A DNA stretch of 64,000 nucleotides from Karstenula rhodostoma CBS 690.94 (lineage: Eukaryota; Ascomycota; Dothideomycetes; Pleosporales; Didymosphaeriaceae), in contig MU001502.1 of NCBI GenBank assembly GCA_010093485.1, positions 578,057 to 642,056 of the forward strand. The letters are read 5' to 3'. Under the pieces are notes generated by a model. That model did no database searches and was not told the origin of the DNA. It saw nothing but the letters and a program-made list of their open reading frames with translations. Within the stretch, counting starts at the first letter, position 1. Every line of letters starts with the position of its first letter. Below, one piece after another: positions 11,933 to 22,203 of the stretch. The translations under genes were made by a program, and so were the position numbers.

Positions 11933-12808
11933 ATGGAATTCCAAGCTCAACCCGGAGGCGCTGGTGGCGCTGGCGGCCGTGGCTGCTACAACTGTAAGTT
12001 GCGCCCTCCTTGCACCCCGCACTTCGTCGCCTTCGTCAATTTGCATTTGCACCGCGGATTTTTTACCGCGGACGTCATGGGTTTACGAATCGGCACACAT
12101 TCCCTTTCGGCAACATCATGTGACACAACCGCGGGACTGGACTGCAGTCTCTTGCGTTCCTACAAGCTGCACACAGTCGCATTGCGGTGGCGCATACCAT
12201 GAGCTTTGGCTGATTTAGTAGGCGGCGACCCTGCCCACCGTGCGGCCGACTGCCCCTCCAAGGGCAACCCTACCTGCTACAACTGCGGTGACAAGGGCCA
12301 CTTGAGCCGCGAGTGCACCGCTCCCCAGGCCGAAAAGAGCTGCTACCGCTGCGGCGAGACCGGCCACATCAGCCGCGAGTGCACCAAGGACGGCGGCGCT
12401 GCCCCCCTGGGAGGCCAGGGCGGCGGCCAGGAGTGCTACAAGTGCGGCCAGCGGGGTCACATCGCTAGGAACTGCACTCAGGGTGGTGCTGCTCCCGGTG
12501 GCTTCGGCGGTGGATACCAGCGTGGAGGATACGGTGGCGGCGGCGGCCAGGGCGGCTACGGCGGTCCTAGGCAGACCACCTGCTACTCGTGTGGTGGTTT
12601 CGGCCACATGAGCCGTGACTGCACCCAGGGCCAGAAGTGCTACAACTGTCAGTAACACTACTCCAGATCGTTGGATCATGAAGCTAACACACTATTAGGC
12701 GGTGAGGTCGGCCACTTGTCGCGCGACTGCCCCTCCGAGACCACCTCCGAGCGTGTCTGCTACCGCTGCAAGCAGCCCGGCCACGTCCAGAACGCCTGCC
12801 CCAACTAG
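11933..12808 (+). CDS. gis2: CCHC zinc-knuckle nucleic-acid-binding protein, CNBP/Gis2/Byr3-like
   Basis: Small cytoplasmic RNA/ssDNA-binding protein tied to translation control and stress granules in yeast. Exons 11933-11993, 12222-12647 and 12699-12808 encode 198 aa. I count seven CX2CX4HX4C knuckles: [84 protein letters not shown] and [14 protein letters not shown]. An RGG-like Gly-rich linker ([19 protein letters not shown]) lies between knuckles 4 and 5. Both introns interrupt the second Cys codon of a knuckle as T|GC. Starting only at the ATG near 12206 would drop knuckle 1. Confidence 0.95.
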
Positions 12809-13408
12809 CTTCCTGATTGAGTGCTCGGCCCGGAACTGATTTGCATCTCGATGACTGACATGACCACGGCCATTGGATCCGGCGTTTCGTCTAGTTAACG
12901 AGCTCGACACATTACGATTTTCTTTCCTTGTACATGTTCTCATTTGACGCGGCTGACACGCCGTTTTTCGACCCTTGCGCACGAAAAAGCATCAATCCCC
13001 GGCATAATTTGATACGGTTCTTGACCGGCTGGCCCAATCGTCAAGAGGAAGGTTTGAACGGAAACGTCGTCACGAACTGGAAAGATCTTGCATTGGTGGA
13101 AAATGAATTGGGGAGGAACGGATTTTGAAAGCAGAGCGACGTGGAGTGGGTTGATGTTATCTTGATTCAATGCGAAAGCTCTCATCGAAGGCAAGTTTTG
13201 CTGGGGGCAGACGGTCACGCAGGAATTGGAATTGAAAATCCTATCCGCTCAAGTTGGATATGGACTCGCGTCACACATTGTTTTCATGCACCGGTGACTG
13301 TTGTACTAATGCGGTGTTGTTGCGTGGGTTCGTAAGATCAACCTTCAGTAAAGGTGAGGTTGAAGTGAGAGTCGAGCACCTGCGCACTTTCTTCACTTAT
13401 GCTCGAGT
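12809..13408. other. intergenic region
   Basis: 3' flank of the CNBP gene and promoter of the RING gene. No coding or repeat signal seen. Confidence 0.5.
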
Positions 13409-13468
13409 ATGAAACTACAGCGCCCCTTCCTAAGCACCATAGCACCTCACTCACACCCGACGCTGACC

Positions 13469-14637
13469 ATGGCCCACTCCGCCCTCCCAACGCGAGATCA
13501 CTTTCTCGCCCACCAGATCAGCGTTATACAGAACTGCAGTATCTGTCAGGACGATTTCGACACCGACAAACACGCGCCCGCCCGCCTCTGTGGCCCTAAT
13601 AGCTGCCATCACGTCTTCGGTGCCAGCTGCTTGAGGAAATGTAAGTAGACCATGGGTTCGAGGTGGATATGTCTCTGCAGCTAAATGACTTACTTGTCAC
13701 TTGACCTGTGGTGTCTCGACTCGCTCTGACCATGTATTCAGGGCTGAAATCTGACATGCTGGGCGCGAACAAATGCCCGCTGTGCCGCAGGGAGCTGTTT
13801 GTCTCGCATAATGAAGAGTCTGAGAGCGAAGACGAAGAGGCGGAGACTGGCACCTTCGAATACGATGAGCTTGACGCTGTTCAGGTGGACGTCGATAACG
13901 ACCAAGCTTCCGAACAAAACGACGATGTCGCGGGCGCATATCGTACTAATCTGGAAGACGTGTATGCGCCATTGCCCAACCCACCTAGAGGATCACCCAG
14001 CTGGAGCTTCAACAACGTCGATAGGGACAGCGAAGACGACGATAGTGATTTCATGGCCTTTGACGATGGAGAGGAGGATGTCATGGACGTGAGCCCGGAC
14101 AATCATCTCACCAGCGATGACGAAGAAAGCGAATTCAGCGAAGGAGGGTGTCCCGAAAACATACCCCAGAGCGAAGTGTTACTACCCGAGCGCGAGCCAG
14201 TGTTTTGCCTGGGTACCAGGGCAAACGAGTATTGGCCCGATAACTGCGGTTCTTTGAGTCATTGGCCAGACGCCGCCACCATCACGGACAAGATCTGGAA
14301 GAACCTCTACAGCATCTGTAACCTTTATCACATTCATGAAGACGACATCGAGATTCAAGTCCATCGTGCGCTGCAACACAGCGATCTTCGCAACGATGCT
14401 TTCACGATCATCTGGTGTAACCAATGGCCGAAGATCCTCGAGGTGGGTCGTGACATGGTTCGTCAACACTTCAAAAATGGGAAATTTGTCCAATTGGATG
14501 ATGGAGCAACAAGCAATTGGCTTGAAAGACTGGCTGAGGCGCTTGACTGGAATTTGTGCGGTGAAATAGGAGAAGCCTGTAGCCTGACGGACGAGGAAGG
14601 GCCTTGTACGGGTACCTATCGAGGAGATGGTTGGTAG
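13469..14637 (+). CDS. RING-finger protein with long acidic tail
   Basis: Likely E3 ubiquitin ligase. Exons 13469-13640 and 13742-14637 give 355 aa; an in-frame ATG at 13409 would add 20 residues, but the 13469 site has the better context (ACCATGG). The RING-H2 domain spans the intron: NCSICQDDFD, then CHHVFGASCLRKW (the Trp codon is T|GG across the splice), then NKCPLCRREL. After it comes a long Asp/Glu-rich stretch (ESESEDEEAETGTFEYDE and more, residues about 100-230), then a folded-looking C-terminus (WPDAATITDKIWKNLYSICN). I do not recognise the C-terminal domain. A partial copy of the RING exon lies about 320 bp downstream. Confidence 0.8.
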
Positions 14638-14940
14638 ACGTTCTGGAAACCGCTTACCTGCAAATATGCCTGGTCGATCACCCCAGAAAGAGGACCTTCA
14701 CTGAACTAGCAGCGGTCGAGGTTTAAGATACGGGGTTTGCTCATACCGAAAAGTGACTGCTCACTGAACGAGTGGCACTTTGGCAATTGCCGCGCAGATA
14801 TACAATGAAAGCAAGATTTTGCCTACATTAATAGTGGACAATCGATTCACGTCGTGGTTGTGTATATCTGTGCGATTGCCCCATGTGAATATGGATACCA
14901 GGCCCCTCCTTTATGCACACGATAGACCAGTGAGTAACTT
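14638..14940. other. spacer between RING gene and its broken copy
   Basis: No coding signal. AT-rich compared with the flanks. Confidence 0.4.
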
Positions 14941-15369
14941 CTACTAACACTCTGGGATAACGTCCGACGAGGACAGCGTGAACACGTGCCCGATGTGCCG
15001 CAGAATGCTTTTTGTCGCCTAGAAGTCGCCGTGTGATTTATCGAGAGGTATGAGGAGTTCGACGATGAAGGTGAGGAAGGGGAAGAGGACGAGGGGAGTT
15101 TATGGGTGAGTGAAGCAAGACTTTTTGATCTAGCCCATGATCAAATATACTCTCGTTTCTTTGAGAGCAACTACGGGGGGGAAAGGAATCGAGAGGATGA
15201 GAGCGACAGCAGGTATGATAGCGACAGCAAGGCTGAGAGCGACCGCGAGGATAAGAGTGACCACGAGAGGAGCAGAAGCGAGAATATTGTGTACAGTGCT
15301 GATTGGGACGATGACGAGATACACGAAGGCACCCAAGCCTTACGAAACCGATCGTTATATTTTACCTGA
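14929..15369 (+). pseudogene. truncated partial copy of the neighbouring RING gene
   Basis: From 14955 the frame reads W-ITSDEDSVNTCPMCRRMLFVA then a TAG at 15020-15022. This aligns without gaps to W-LKSDMLGANKCPLCRRELFVS, the start of exon 2 of the upstream RING gene, including the split Trp codon. The parent acceptor CAG|GG is CTG|GG here, so the splice site is lost. A GTGAGT and a CTAAC branch-like site sit just upstream (14930-14950), but the first RING half is missing. After the stop an acidic frame (EEFDDEGEEGEEDEG to 15369) recalls the parent's acidic tail. I infer a decayed tandem duplicate; expression is unlikely but not excluded. Confidence 0.6.
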
Positions 15370-15762
15370 ATAGTAAATGTAGTGTGAACGACCTACATGC
15401 CTACGTGACAAGTCAACTCTTCCTCAAAAGTCATCTCCAACTGGATCAGCGGCATTATGGGAAGGTGCTCACACGGTCTGAATGTCATAGCATGATCTCA
15501 TGTACCTCTGTAGTAGACGATCAATCCAGGGATACTCCGTGCTCGGTATGATGGACTAACAATGGGACAACGTGACGCGCGCCGACACCGTATGAAAGAT
15601 TTCGACGGGATCCGCCGCACAAATATGCGATCCATATCGACATAGGATGACTCCAAACAGATACCATAGCGGACATTGCGTAGGATATGATCCCAAAGCA
15701 CTCTTTATCCCCGTAGATCCATAGCATTCCAACCCTGTAAGAATGTCCACAGATACCCATAC
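15370..15762. other. intergenic region
   Basis: Lies between the broken RING copy and the 3' end of the RNase H1 gene. No gene or repeat seen. Confidence 0.4.
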
Positions 15763-17040
15763 TCAATGATCCCTCCAAAATTCCTCCGCGTCGTCTCCGC
15801 CATTCTCCATCTCCATCTCCGCCGCCACCTTTGCCAAATTATTGGCCTCAACCTCCTGCCTCTTCTCCTCCGCCCCCTCGTTCGCTAAACGATCCGCCGC
15901 CTCATTCCCTGTGTTCCCATTATGCGCCTTGACCCACACAATTTGCGTCTTCGCATTCGCCATCTCCCTCTCCCGTATACGGGTAAGTATCGGCTCGATG
16001 AGATCTCTGTTCTCGACCGGCCTGCCCGCCGCATTCTTCCAGCCTTTTGCTTCCCAGCTCTGGAACCACTCGGTCAGGCACTTCATGGAGTAGTGGGAGT
16101 CGGTGTAGATGCGGGCTTCGCGATCGATGGGAACGATGTCGACGGCGCGGGCGATGGCGGTGAGTTCGGCGCGTTGGTTGGTTTGCCTCTCGCCGGGGAG
16201 GGGGCCGTGGTTGTTTCTGTGGGATTATGAGCGGTGCTGTAGCATCGAGTGAGAGGGGGCTTACCTGGGATCGTTGGGTCCGAACCAGATCCCAAAACCG
16301 GCATATGCACCGAGCTGGCCGTTACCCTTGGAGGCACCGTCTGTGTACACATCGAGGACGCCCTCGAAGTCACCGGTGGGTTGAAGTTTTTGCAGGTTAA
16401 GCTCCTCCTGTGTCTTGTACTCTATTTCAGGGCCACCCGGCCACCCGTGCTTGATCCTCCTGTCGAAGCCGTCCTCAGCGTCTAGTGGGAGAGGCCCCGT
16501 GCCGGGCTCGAAGTCGCCATTTGTTGCAGTTGGTAACGCGGAGCCATCGTTCTGCTTCTGTTTCTTTGTGCTCTTCCGCGATTCGACTTCGGACGGTGTC
16601 GCTGAGTCGAGACGGCCGTTGAGGCTGATTGGCGTGCTAGTAGTGTGTGAGGAGGCGCCTCCTTGTTGCGCTTCGCTCACGAAGGCTTGTGCTTCCTCCC
16701 ACGTATCAAAACGCTTTTGTTTGGCCCCCTTGAAGCCAGTGACTTGTTCCAGAACCGCAGGCCAATTCAGATACACCCCTGGTGTGTGACCAACTTGTAC
16801 TCCATAGTATTTCGTTTTCCCAGACTTCGGAGCGCTGACGCTCTCGCTTTCCATGAAATCCTCCGCTTCTGTGAGCATAGTGAATTTCTTGAACACGGGA
16901 TTCTTGAACCCGGAGGTCTGCTGTTTAGCATCATCCCAGCTTTGGTATATCCCTGGCGTGAACCCAACTTTGACAGCGTAGAATGCCGGTGATGTCCTCT
17001 TGCGCTTTGAGCCCGACGAAGCTGACGAACCACCCGCCAT
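15763..17040 (-). CDS. rnh1: ribonuclease H1 with two hybrid-binding domains
   Basis: Degrades the RNA strand of RNA-DNA hybrids (R-loops, primers) in nucleus and possibly mitochondria. Exons 17040-16265 and 16216-15763 give 409 aa. Two N-terminal hybrid-binding (viroplasmin-like) domains are visible: FYAVKVGFTPGIYQSWDDAK (about 21-62) and YYGVQVGHTPGVYLNWPAVL (about 78-118). A disordered Ser/Lys linker follows, then the RNase H fold with the catalytic acids in VYTDGASKGN, NQRAEL, IYTDSHYS and, after the loop His, HNGNTGNEAADRLA. All four carboxylates look intact. The N-terminal KRKRT is a possible nuclear signal. It is divergent from the DUF202 gene. Confidence 0.93.
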
Positions 17041-17913
17041 TGTGTCTTGGGTCTCTTCTAGATCGTGCGAAAACGTGGGGTCGAATATCGGGCGTGTCTC
17101 TTCGGAGAAGCAGCGAGCTTGCAGCGGGCTGAGGTAGTAGGCAATTTGGGGTTGTCTTTTCGCGAAATAATAAACGTGGCGGTGGGAACAATCGCGGGGG
17201 TTTGCCGACCTAGCATGGGTCAGTCAGTCTGATGCTAGGTGGCAGCCTTGCCGAGCGCTGTCGGGTGAGGTGAAGGTCAAGGTGACGTACCAACGCGACT
17301 CTTGCAGCGCAGTGTAGAGAAGCTGTCGATGAGCAGTAATCCGCTTGATCACAGCTCGCATGTGAATGTGGAGGTGGAACAAGAGGTGCCAAAAGGGCAC
17401 GCGGGTTTATCGGACGCGGAGACAAGTGAGGGGTTTGCTGGGTTCGTGTGGGATCGGTCCAGGGAAGGGGGAGGAGAGGGGGGTGGGTGGGGGAGCTCTC
17501 CCGGGCACATAGCTTGCGCCCGGGCCAGGGGGCACTGAGAACTGGGGAGCGGCATAATTGCGACAATCTGCGATACGAGAGATGGTCCGCGTGAGTAAAG
17601 GCGAAGTGAACGGTTCGAATGCGCAGCGATTCGCCATGCGTTTGGTCGTGGGGCCAACGATGTGAAGGTGAACGCACGGCGGCATTTGCGGGAAAGCGCG
17701 ACCGGCGCCATCCCGACCAACGATGAACGTCTCCATGGCTCGTCCCTCACACCACCTGCACCCCATGATCAGGTACCCCGCGCATCCTACAGGACCTGCA
17801 CGTCCCGAACGTCCCCAACGCCCACTTTGAACACATCTCGCTGTCCACACCGTGACGAACTCAGGTGTAGATATATCGAGGGCCCGACGCATACGTCTAC
17901 CGAACTACCGAGC
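17041..17913. promoter_or_regulatory. divergent promoter region of RNase H1 and DUF202 genes
   Basis: Gap of 873 bp, G-rich around 17440-17530. One long open frame enters from 17662 in the DUF202 frame, but its Pro/Arg/Thr-rich translation looks non-coding. Confidence 0.45.
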
Positions 17914-18430
17914 ATGTTCGAGGTGCGAAACCTCATGTCGGTGCCACCAAAGACACGCTCCACTAACGACTCAAAGGGACGCCACACGGCAGACAGGTAC
18001 CATCTGCGGTTGCATCGGGCTCGCTCTGTGGTGCTTTCTGGGCCCGAGCTGGTCGAGATTCGCGCGGCCCAAAGGACATTCGAGGGAGCCTACATCCGCA
18101 CGGCGCTGGGCCAGTTCTCCTTTGCACTTGTTGTGCTCAAGATTTTCACCGCCGAGTTCTACTCCATAGGTGCTTTGTTTGCCGTATACGGCGCGGGCAT
18201 ACTGTTCACGAGCCTGTTCCGTCGCCAGCAAGGTAAAGAAGACGACAACGTAACCGCAAACAAAGTGCTGACAGCCGACAGGTAACAAACAGTTCTTCTC
18301 CGAAGTAGGCGAAGATGGACTGCACCGCAAGAAGTTTAGGACGAGCGGCAACGTCGTGTCCGTTCTGACTGCGCTTAGCATGGCAGCATACATTTGCCTG
18401 TTGGTTCTCACGCTGAGGCTGAACACCTAA
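17914..18430 (+). CDS. DUF202 (YidH-type) small membrane protein
   Basis: Exons 17914-18232 and 18282-18430 give 155 aa. The signature part is RTFEGAYIRTALGQFSFALV followed by two further hydrophobic segments (FYSIGALFAVYGAGILFTSLF and VVSVLTALSMAAYICLLVL), so three membrane spans in the C-terminal two thirds, as in DUF202 proteins of fungi. The intron junction gives RRQQGNKQFFSEVG. A further in-frame ATG at 17938 is possible, and a 17662 start is less likely. Function is not established for the family in fungi; a vacuolar or plasma-membrane site is a guess. Confidence 0.75.
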
Positions 18431-19384
18431 CCTCGAATTATGTGCGATGCCCAGAAGACCCCCGACAGTGTGATCCCACTTGGTGTCTCGCACAAGAACC
18501 AACACGCTGTCGCTCCACAGAGAGGCATACCTAGCCTCGTCCTCAAGTCATCTGCCGGCCCTCCAAGCAAACCGACGCTGCGGACTGCCATTTACTCCAT
18601 GCCTGGATTGTCTGTGAGGTAGCCGTGGCCTCCATCCAGATTGCACGCCAAGGGCTTGGTCGTGGTACCTCTACATTTCTGACGTTGGTCAATCGCGTCA
18701 GAAGGGACGATCCACCGCCAATCCGATGGAGGAATGCATCGCTGCAGTGCGAGGACGTTCGGAAAATTAGGTGGTAACCGACGAGTGTTCAGGAATCGGG
18801 AGAGCACTCGAAACAAGGCAGTGTATAGGCCCCGCGATTAGGTTTATTGGAGGCTTACAGTACACATCTACGGAAGCCTCTTTGCGCAACCGTAGAGCGT
18901 GTGCAGGTTGATTGGCCGCGGTATATGCGGGCGGGGCAGCCGTTCCCACATTGTAGGTAACTCGCAACGCATGTCTGACTACAAGGGGTTACTATTCGCA
19001 GCGGCATTGCTGCATACGCGTGTATAAAAAAGCAATCCGGCCGGACCGGTTTCCGGTGGTTTGTCGACAGCGCTGGTGGAGAAGCCGTCCCGCCGTTCAC
19101 CAAGAGGAGTCATGAATTCTTTTTTCTCGCGCCGTTAATAATTCGCCGGAGCGCGCCTGCCTGCCTGCCTGCCTGCCTGCCTCCCCAACACAGAAGATAC
19201 GCCCAGCCGCACCGCCCGCCTGAAACGGACGTACCTCACCTACAACCTCAGCATTACCTCAGCATCCTAACGCAGACATACGTTTGCCTTGCCCTCGCGG
19301 CGCATCCGCCAGGCCCACGCGCCGTCGGCGTACCTGGTTAGGCTAGCCCCGTCTGGGCATTTCTAGCCCCGAAGCCTGTTGAGC
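18431..19384. promoter_or_regulatory. promoter region of the PFK2/FBPase2 gene
   Basis: No gene seen in this 0.95 kb. A (CCTG)n tract of about seven units lies at 19158-19185, followed by C-rich leader sequence and the start codon at 19385. Confidence 0.5.
19155..19186. repeat. (CCTG)n tetranucleotide microsatellite
   Basis: An uninterrupted run of CCTG units lies about 200 bp upstream of the PFK2/FBPase2 start codon, probably in the promoter or 5' UTR. Confidence 0.85.
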
Positions 19385-21682
19385 ATGGCTGCTCTACCGA
19401 TTACCATCGCTGCAGGTACACCACCACATACACAAGAACGCCGCCCCTCAACTATTACAAACTCAACCGCCCGCCGCACCAGCCAGCATTCCCTCATCGC
19501 CCGAAACGTGCTCATGAGCAAGCTCTCGGCCTTTGGAAACGCGAATTTCGATGGCGAATCCCCACGTCCCGCATCTGCGCTGCCCGCGCTGCCCGCCGCG
19601 GACAAGAGCAAACCCCCTCCCCCAAAAAATGCGGCCGAAGAGGGCAGTCTGAAGCCCCTGCCGTACGTACAAGCACATCATGGACCGCGACCGGCATTGG
19701 CGCTACTCTCAAAGGATGGCGTTGGTGCCGCATTGAGTGACACACCTGCGCCATCGCAGCCAGGAAGCCCGCGAATGTCCGTTTCACCCGGCGCAATCGC
19801 TTGTATGTGTCACCCAACTGACAGAAATAGGCTCGCTGCCATGCGCATGAACTCTGCCGCCTCGACACCACGCATACGTCCTACCACGCTTGACATCCCC
19901 GGTCTGACTAAATCGAAAGTCTCACCTGACGGCAAGATTGCTCAGCGCGATGTTGGCTCCAAGCTCGTCATTGTCATGGTCGGCCTGCCGGCGCGAGGCA
20001 AGAGCTACATCACGAAGAAAATGGCACGCTATCTGAACTGGCTGCAGCACGACACCAGGATTTTCAACGTTGGTGAGAAGCGACGTGTGGCAGCCCACGG
20101 TCACGGCCTGCGCGTCTCATCCGCGGGGCTCGAAAGAATTCCCTCCGGCCTTAGACAGGCCGTTGAGAACGGAGATACGCTGCCCCAGATAGCCGCTAAA
20201 ATTCTGATCAACGGGGAATCCTCGGGCGGTTCATACTCTCCACTAAACTTGCCGAGTCCCGCCGGCGAACGCAACGAGTCAGCTATTGTAGACGATGATT
20301 CACAGGAGAAGACATTATCTCCAGCAAAGACGCCGCGCGTGGAAGTAAACTCACCTGGACCTGAAGCACCTACACCTGCATCAGAGGAGGTTGATGACGA
20401 CGAAACCGATCCAATGGACCAGTCTGCGAGCTTCTTCGACCCTTGTAATAAGAAGGCAGCTCAGATCCGCGAGCAGTGCGCCATGGAAACGCTGGACGAC
20501 CTGCTCGATTGGGTGGTAAAGGGGAATGGCTCTGTAGGAATCTTTGATGCCACGAACAGTACTCTGCTACGCCGGAAACAGATTATGAAGAAGATTCGCG
20601 AGCGAGCTGGAGAGGAACTGAACGTGCTCTTCGTGGAGTCGGTGTGCCAGGACAAAAACCTTCTTGAATCGAACATGCGCCTAAAGCTCTCGGGTCCAGA
20701 CTACGAAGGCAAAGATCCTGTGGCCGCGCTGGAGGATTTCAAGAAGCGTGTAGCCATTTACGAGAAGAACTACGTTCCCCTGGGCGACTACGAAGAGGAT
20801 CACAACATGTCGTACGTCAAGATGATTGATGTAGGTCGCAAGATGATTTCGCATCAAGTCAAGGGCTTTCTCGCAGGACAAGCAGTGTACTACCTACTCA
20901 ATTTCAATTTGGCGCCGCGCATGATATGGATCACCCGACACGGCGAATCGATGGACAATGTTGCTGGAAAAATCGGAGGTGACTCTGAGCTGAGCGCTAA
21001 CGGAGAGAAATACGCAAAGGCAATGGCACGGTTCATCGACAAGCAACGGAAGGAGTGGGAAATTCATCGAGCTGACCAGATCGCGCACACACATTGGCCT
21101 CCGGTAGCAGGGGACCACACACCGCCTAATCCCTACTTTGGAAGCGACACCGAGCTAAAGAACTTTTGCGTATGGAGTAGCATGCTCAAGCGAGGCATAG
21201 AATCAAGCCAATATTTCAACGACGAGGAATATGAAGTCAAGCAGATGCGTATGCTAGACGAGCTGAACGCCGGTTACATGGAAGGCCTCACCTATGATGA
21301 GATACGTACGAAGCACAGGGAGGAGTTTGAGCGCCGGAGATCGGACAAGATCGCCTACCGCTACCCTGGTCCTGGCGGAGAAGGCTACCTCGATGTTATC
21401 AACCGGATCCGCCCCGTTATCGTTGAGCTCGAACGTATGACTGATCACTGCTTGTTGGTCACCCATCGGTCGGTTGCTCGCGTTTTGCTGGCCTACTTCC
21501 GGGGCTTGAAACGCGAGGATGTGGCGGACCTGGATTGTCCGCTTGGGATGCTCTACCAGCTGGAGCCCAAGCCCTACGGCGTGGAGTTCAAAGCCTGGCG
21601 GTACAATGCGGATAGGGATGATTTTGATCATCTTCCTGACTACAAGCTTCGACGAGCAAACCCTCCTGCCATTGTAGTCTAG
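19385..21682 (+). CDS. 6-phosphofructo-2-kinase/fructose-2,6-bisphosphatase
   Basis: Bifunctional cytosolic enzyme that makes and removes fructose 2,6-bisphosphate, the switch between glycolysis and gluconeogenesis. Single exon, 765 aa from the first ATG. The first 190 residues are disordered and Ser/Pro-rich. The kinase P-loop is GLPARGKSYI (about 199-208), with DATNSTLLRR further on. An insertion of roughly 115 residues sits between FNVGEKRR and SASFFDPCN and contains a Cdk-like SPAKTPR. The phosphatase domain has the phosphoryl-acceptor His in TRHGESMDN (about 518), the acid in AGYMEGLTYDEI and the second His in VTHRSVARV (about 693), so unlike yeast Pfk26 both halves should be active. Family identity is clear; which regulator acts on the N-terminus is not. 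Confidence 0.93.
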   Translation: MAALPITIAAGTPPHTQERRPSTITNSTARRTSQHSLIARNVLMSKLSAFGNANFDGESPRPASALPALPAADKSKPPPPKNAAEEGSLKPLPYVQAHHGPRPALALLSKDGVGAALSDTPAPSQPGSPRMSVSPGAIACMCHPTDRNRLAAMRMNSAASTPRIRPTTLDIPGLTKSKVSPDGKIAQRDVGSKLVIVMVGLPARGKSYITKKMARYLNWLQHDTRIFNVGEKRRVAAHGHGLRVSSAGLERIPSGLRQAVENGDTLPQIAAKILINGESSGGSYSPLNLPSPAGERNESAIVDDDSQEKTLSPAKTPRVEVNSPGPEAPTPASEEVDDDETDPMDQSASFFDPCNKKAAQIREQCAMETLDDLLDWVVKGNGSVGIFDATNSTLLRRKQIMKKIRERAGEELNVLFVESVCQDKNLLESNMRLKLSGPDYEGKDPVAALEDFKKRVAIYEKNYVPLGDYEEDHNMSYVKMIDVGRKMISHQVKGFLAGQAVYYLLNFNLAPRMIWITRHGESMDNVAGKIGGDSELSANGEKYAKAMARFIDKQRKEWEIHRADQIAHTHWPPVAGDHTPPNPYFGSDTELKNFCVWSSMLKRGIESSQYFNDEEYEVKQMRMLDELNAGYMEGLTYDEIRTKHREEFERRRSDKIAYRYPGPGGEGYLDVINRIRPVIVELERMTDHCLLVTHRSVARVLLAYFRGLKREDVADLDCPLGMLYQLEPKPYGVEFKAWRYNADRDDFDHLPDYKLRRANPPAIVV

Positions 21683-22203
21683 TACCTCCTTTCTGCATTT
21701 GACTTTCGCCACCTAGATGGTCGACCTGGATTAGAAAATTATCCAGGCTTCATATGTGTATTACTACGACCGACGTCCTCTCCCATTTCCTCTAGCTTTG
21801 TACTGCATATGCTACCAGCTTTTTAATTCTTCCTCAGCCTTATGTTCACGAGGCTCTTTTGGTTGGCACTCATGGTTCTTTGTCTTCCCTGCATTGCTGG
21901 CGTTGAAGATTGTGTTACCACCGGCAGACGAGATCATGAATTGGCATTTTGATTTTCCCAGGCTTGGAACTACGTTAGACTTTCTCTAGGGTACGGACCT
22001 TGCATGTGGTACGGATAACGAAGGGCCCATAATCTCTTACTTCCACTATGCCGTGGGGCACTTGTGTATCTAATGACGGAGACGTGTCGAGTTTCACTGG
22101 TTGAAGGAAGCTGGATTATAATATATATACTACTTGGGCGCATTAAGCCAATAACGTTGGGCTAGTTCTACTTCTGCCGTTTCTTCTTCGCACCGCCACA
22201 GAA
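21683..22203. other. 3' flank between PFK2/FBPase2 and sugar transporter genes
   Basis: Convergent genes; AT-rich, no coding signal. Probably both 3' UTRs. Confidence 0.5.

Noticed and set aside
19155..19186. CCTG repeat in the same window as the CNBP gene, recalling human CNBP CCTG expansion
   Set aside because: It lies 6 kb away upstream of an unrelated gene (PFK2/FBPase2), so the resemblance is coincidence.
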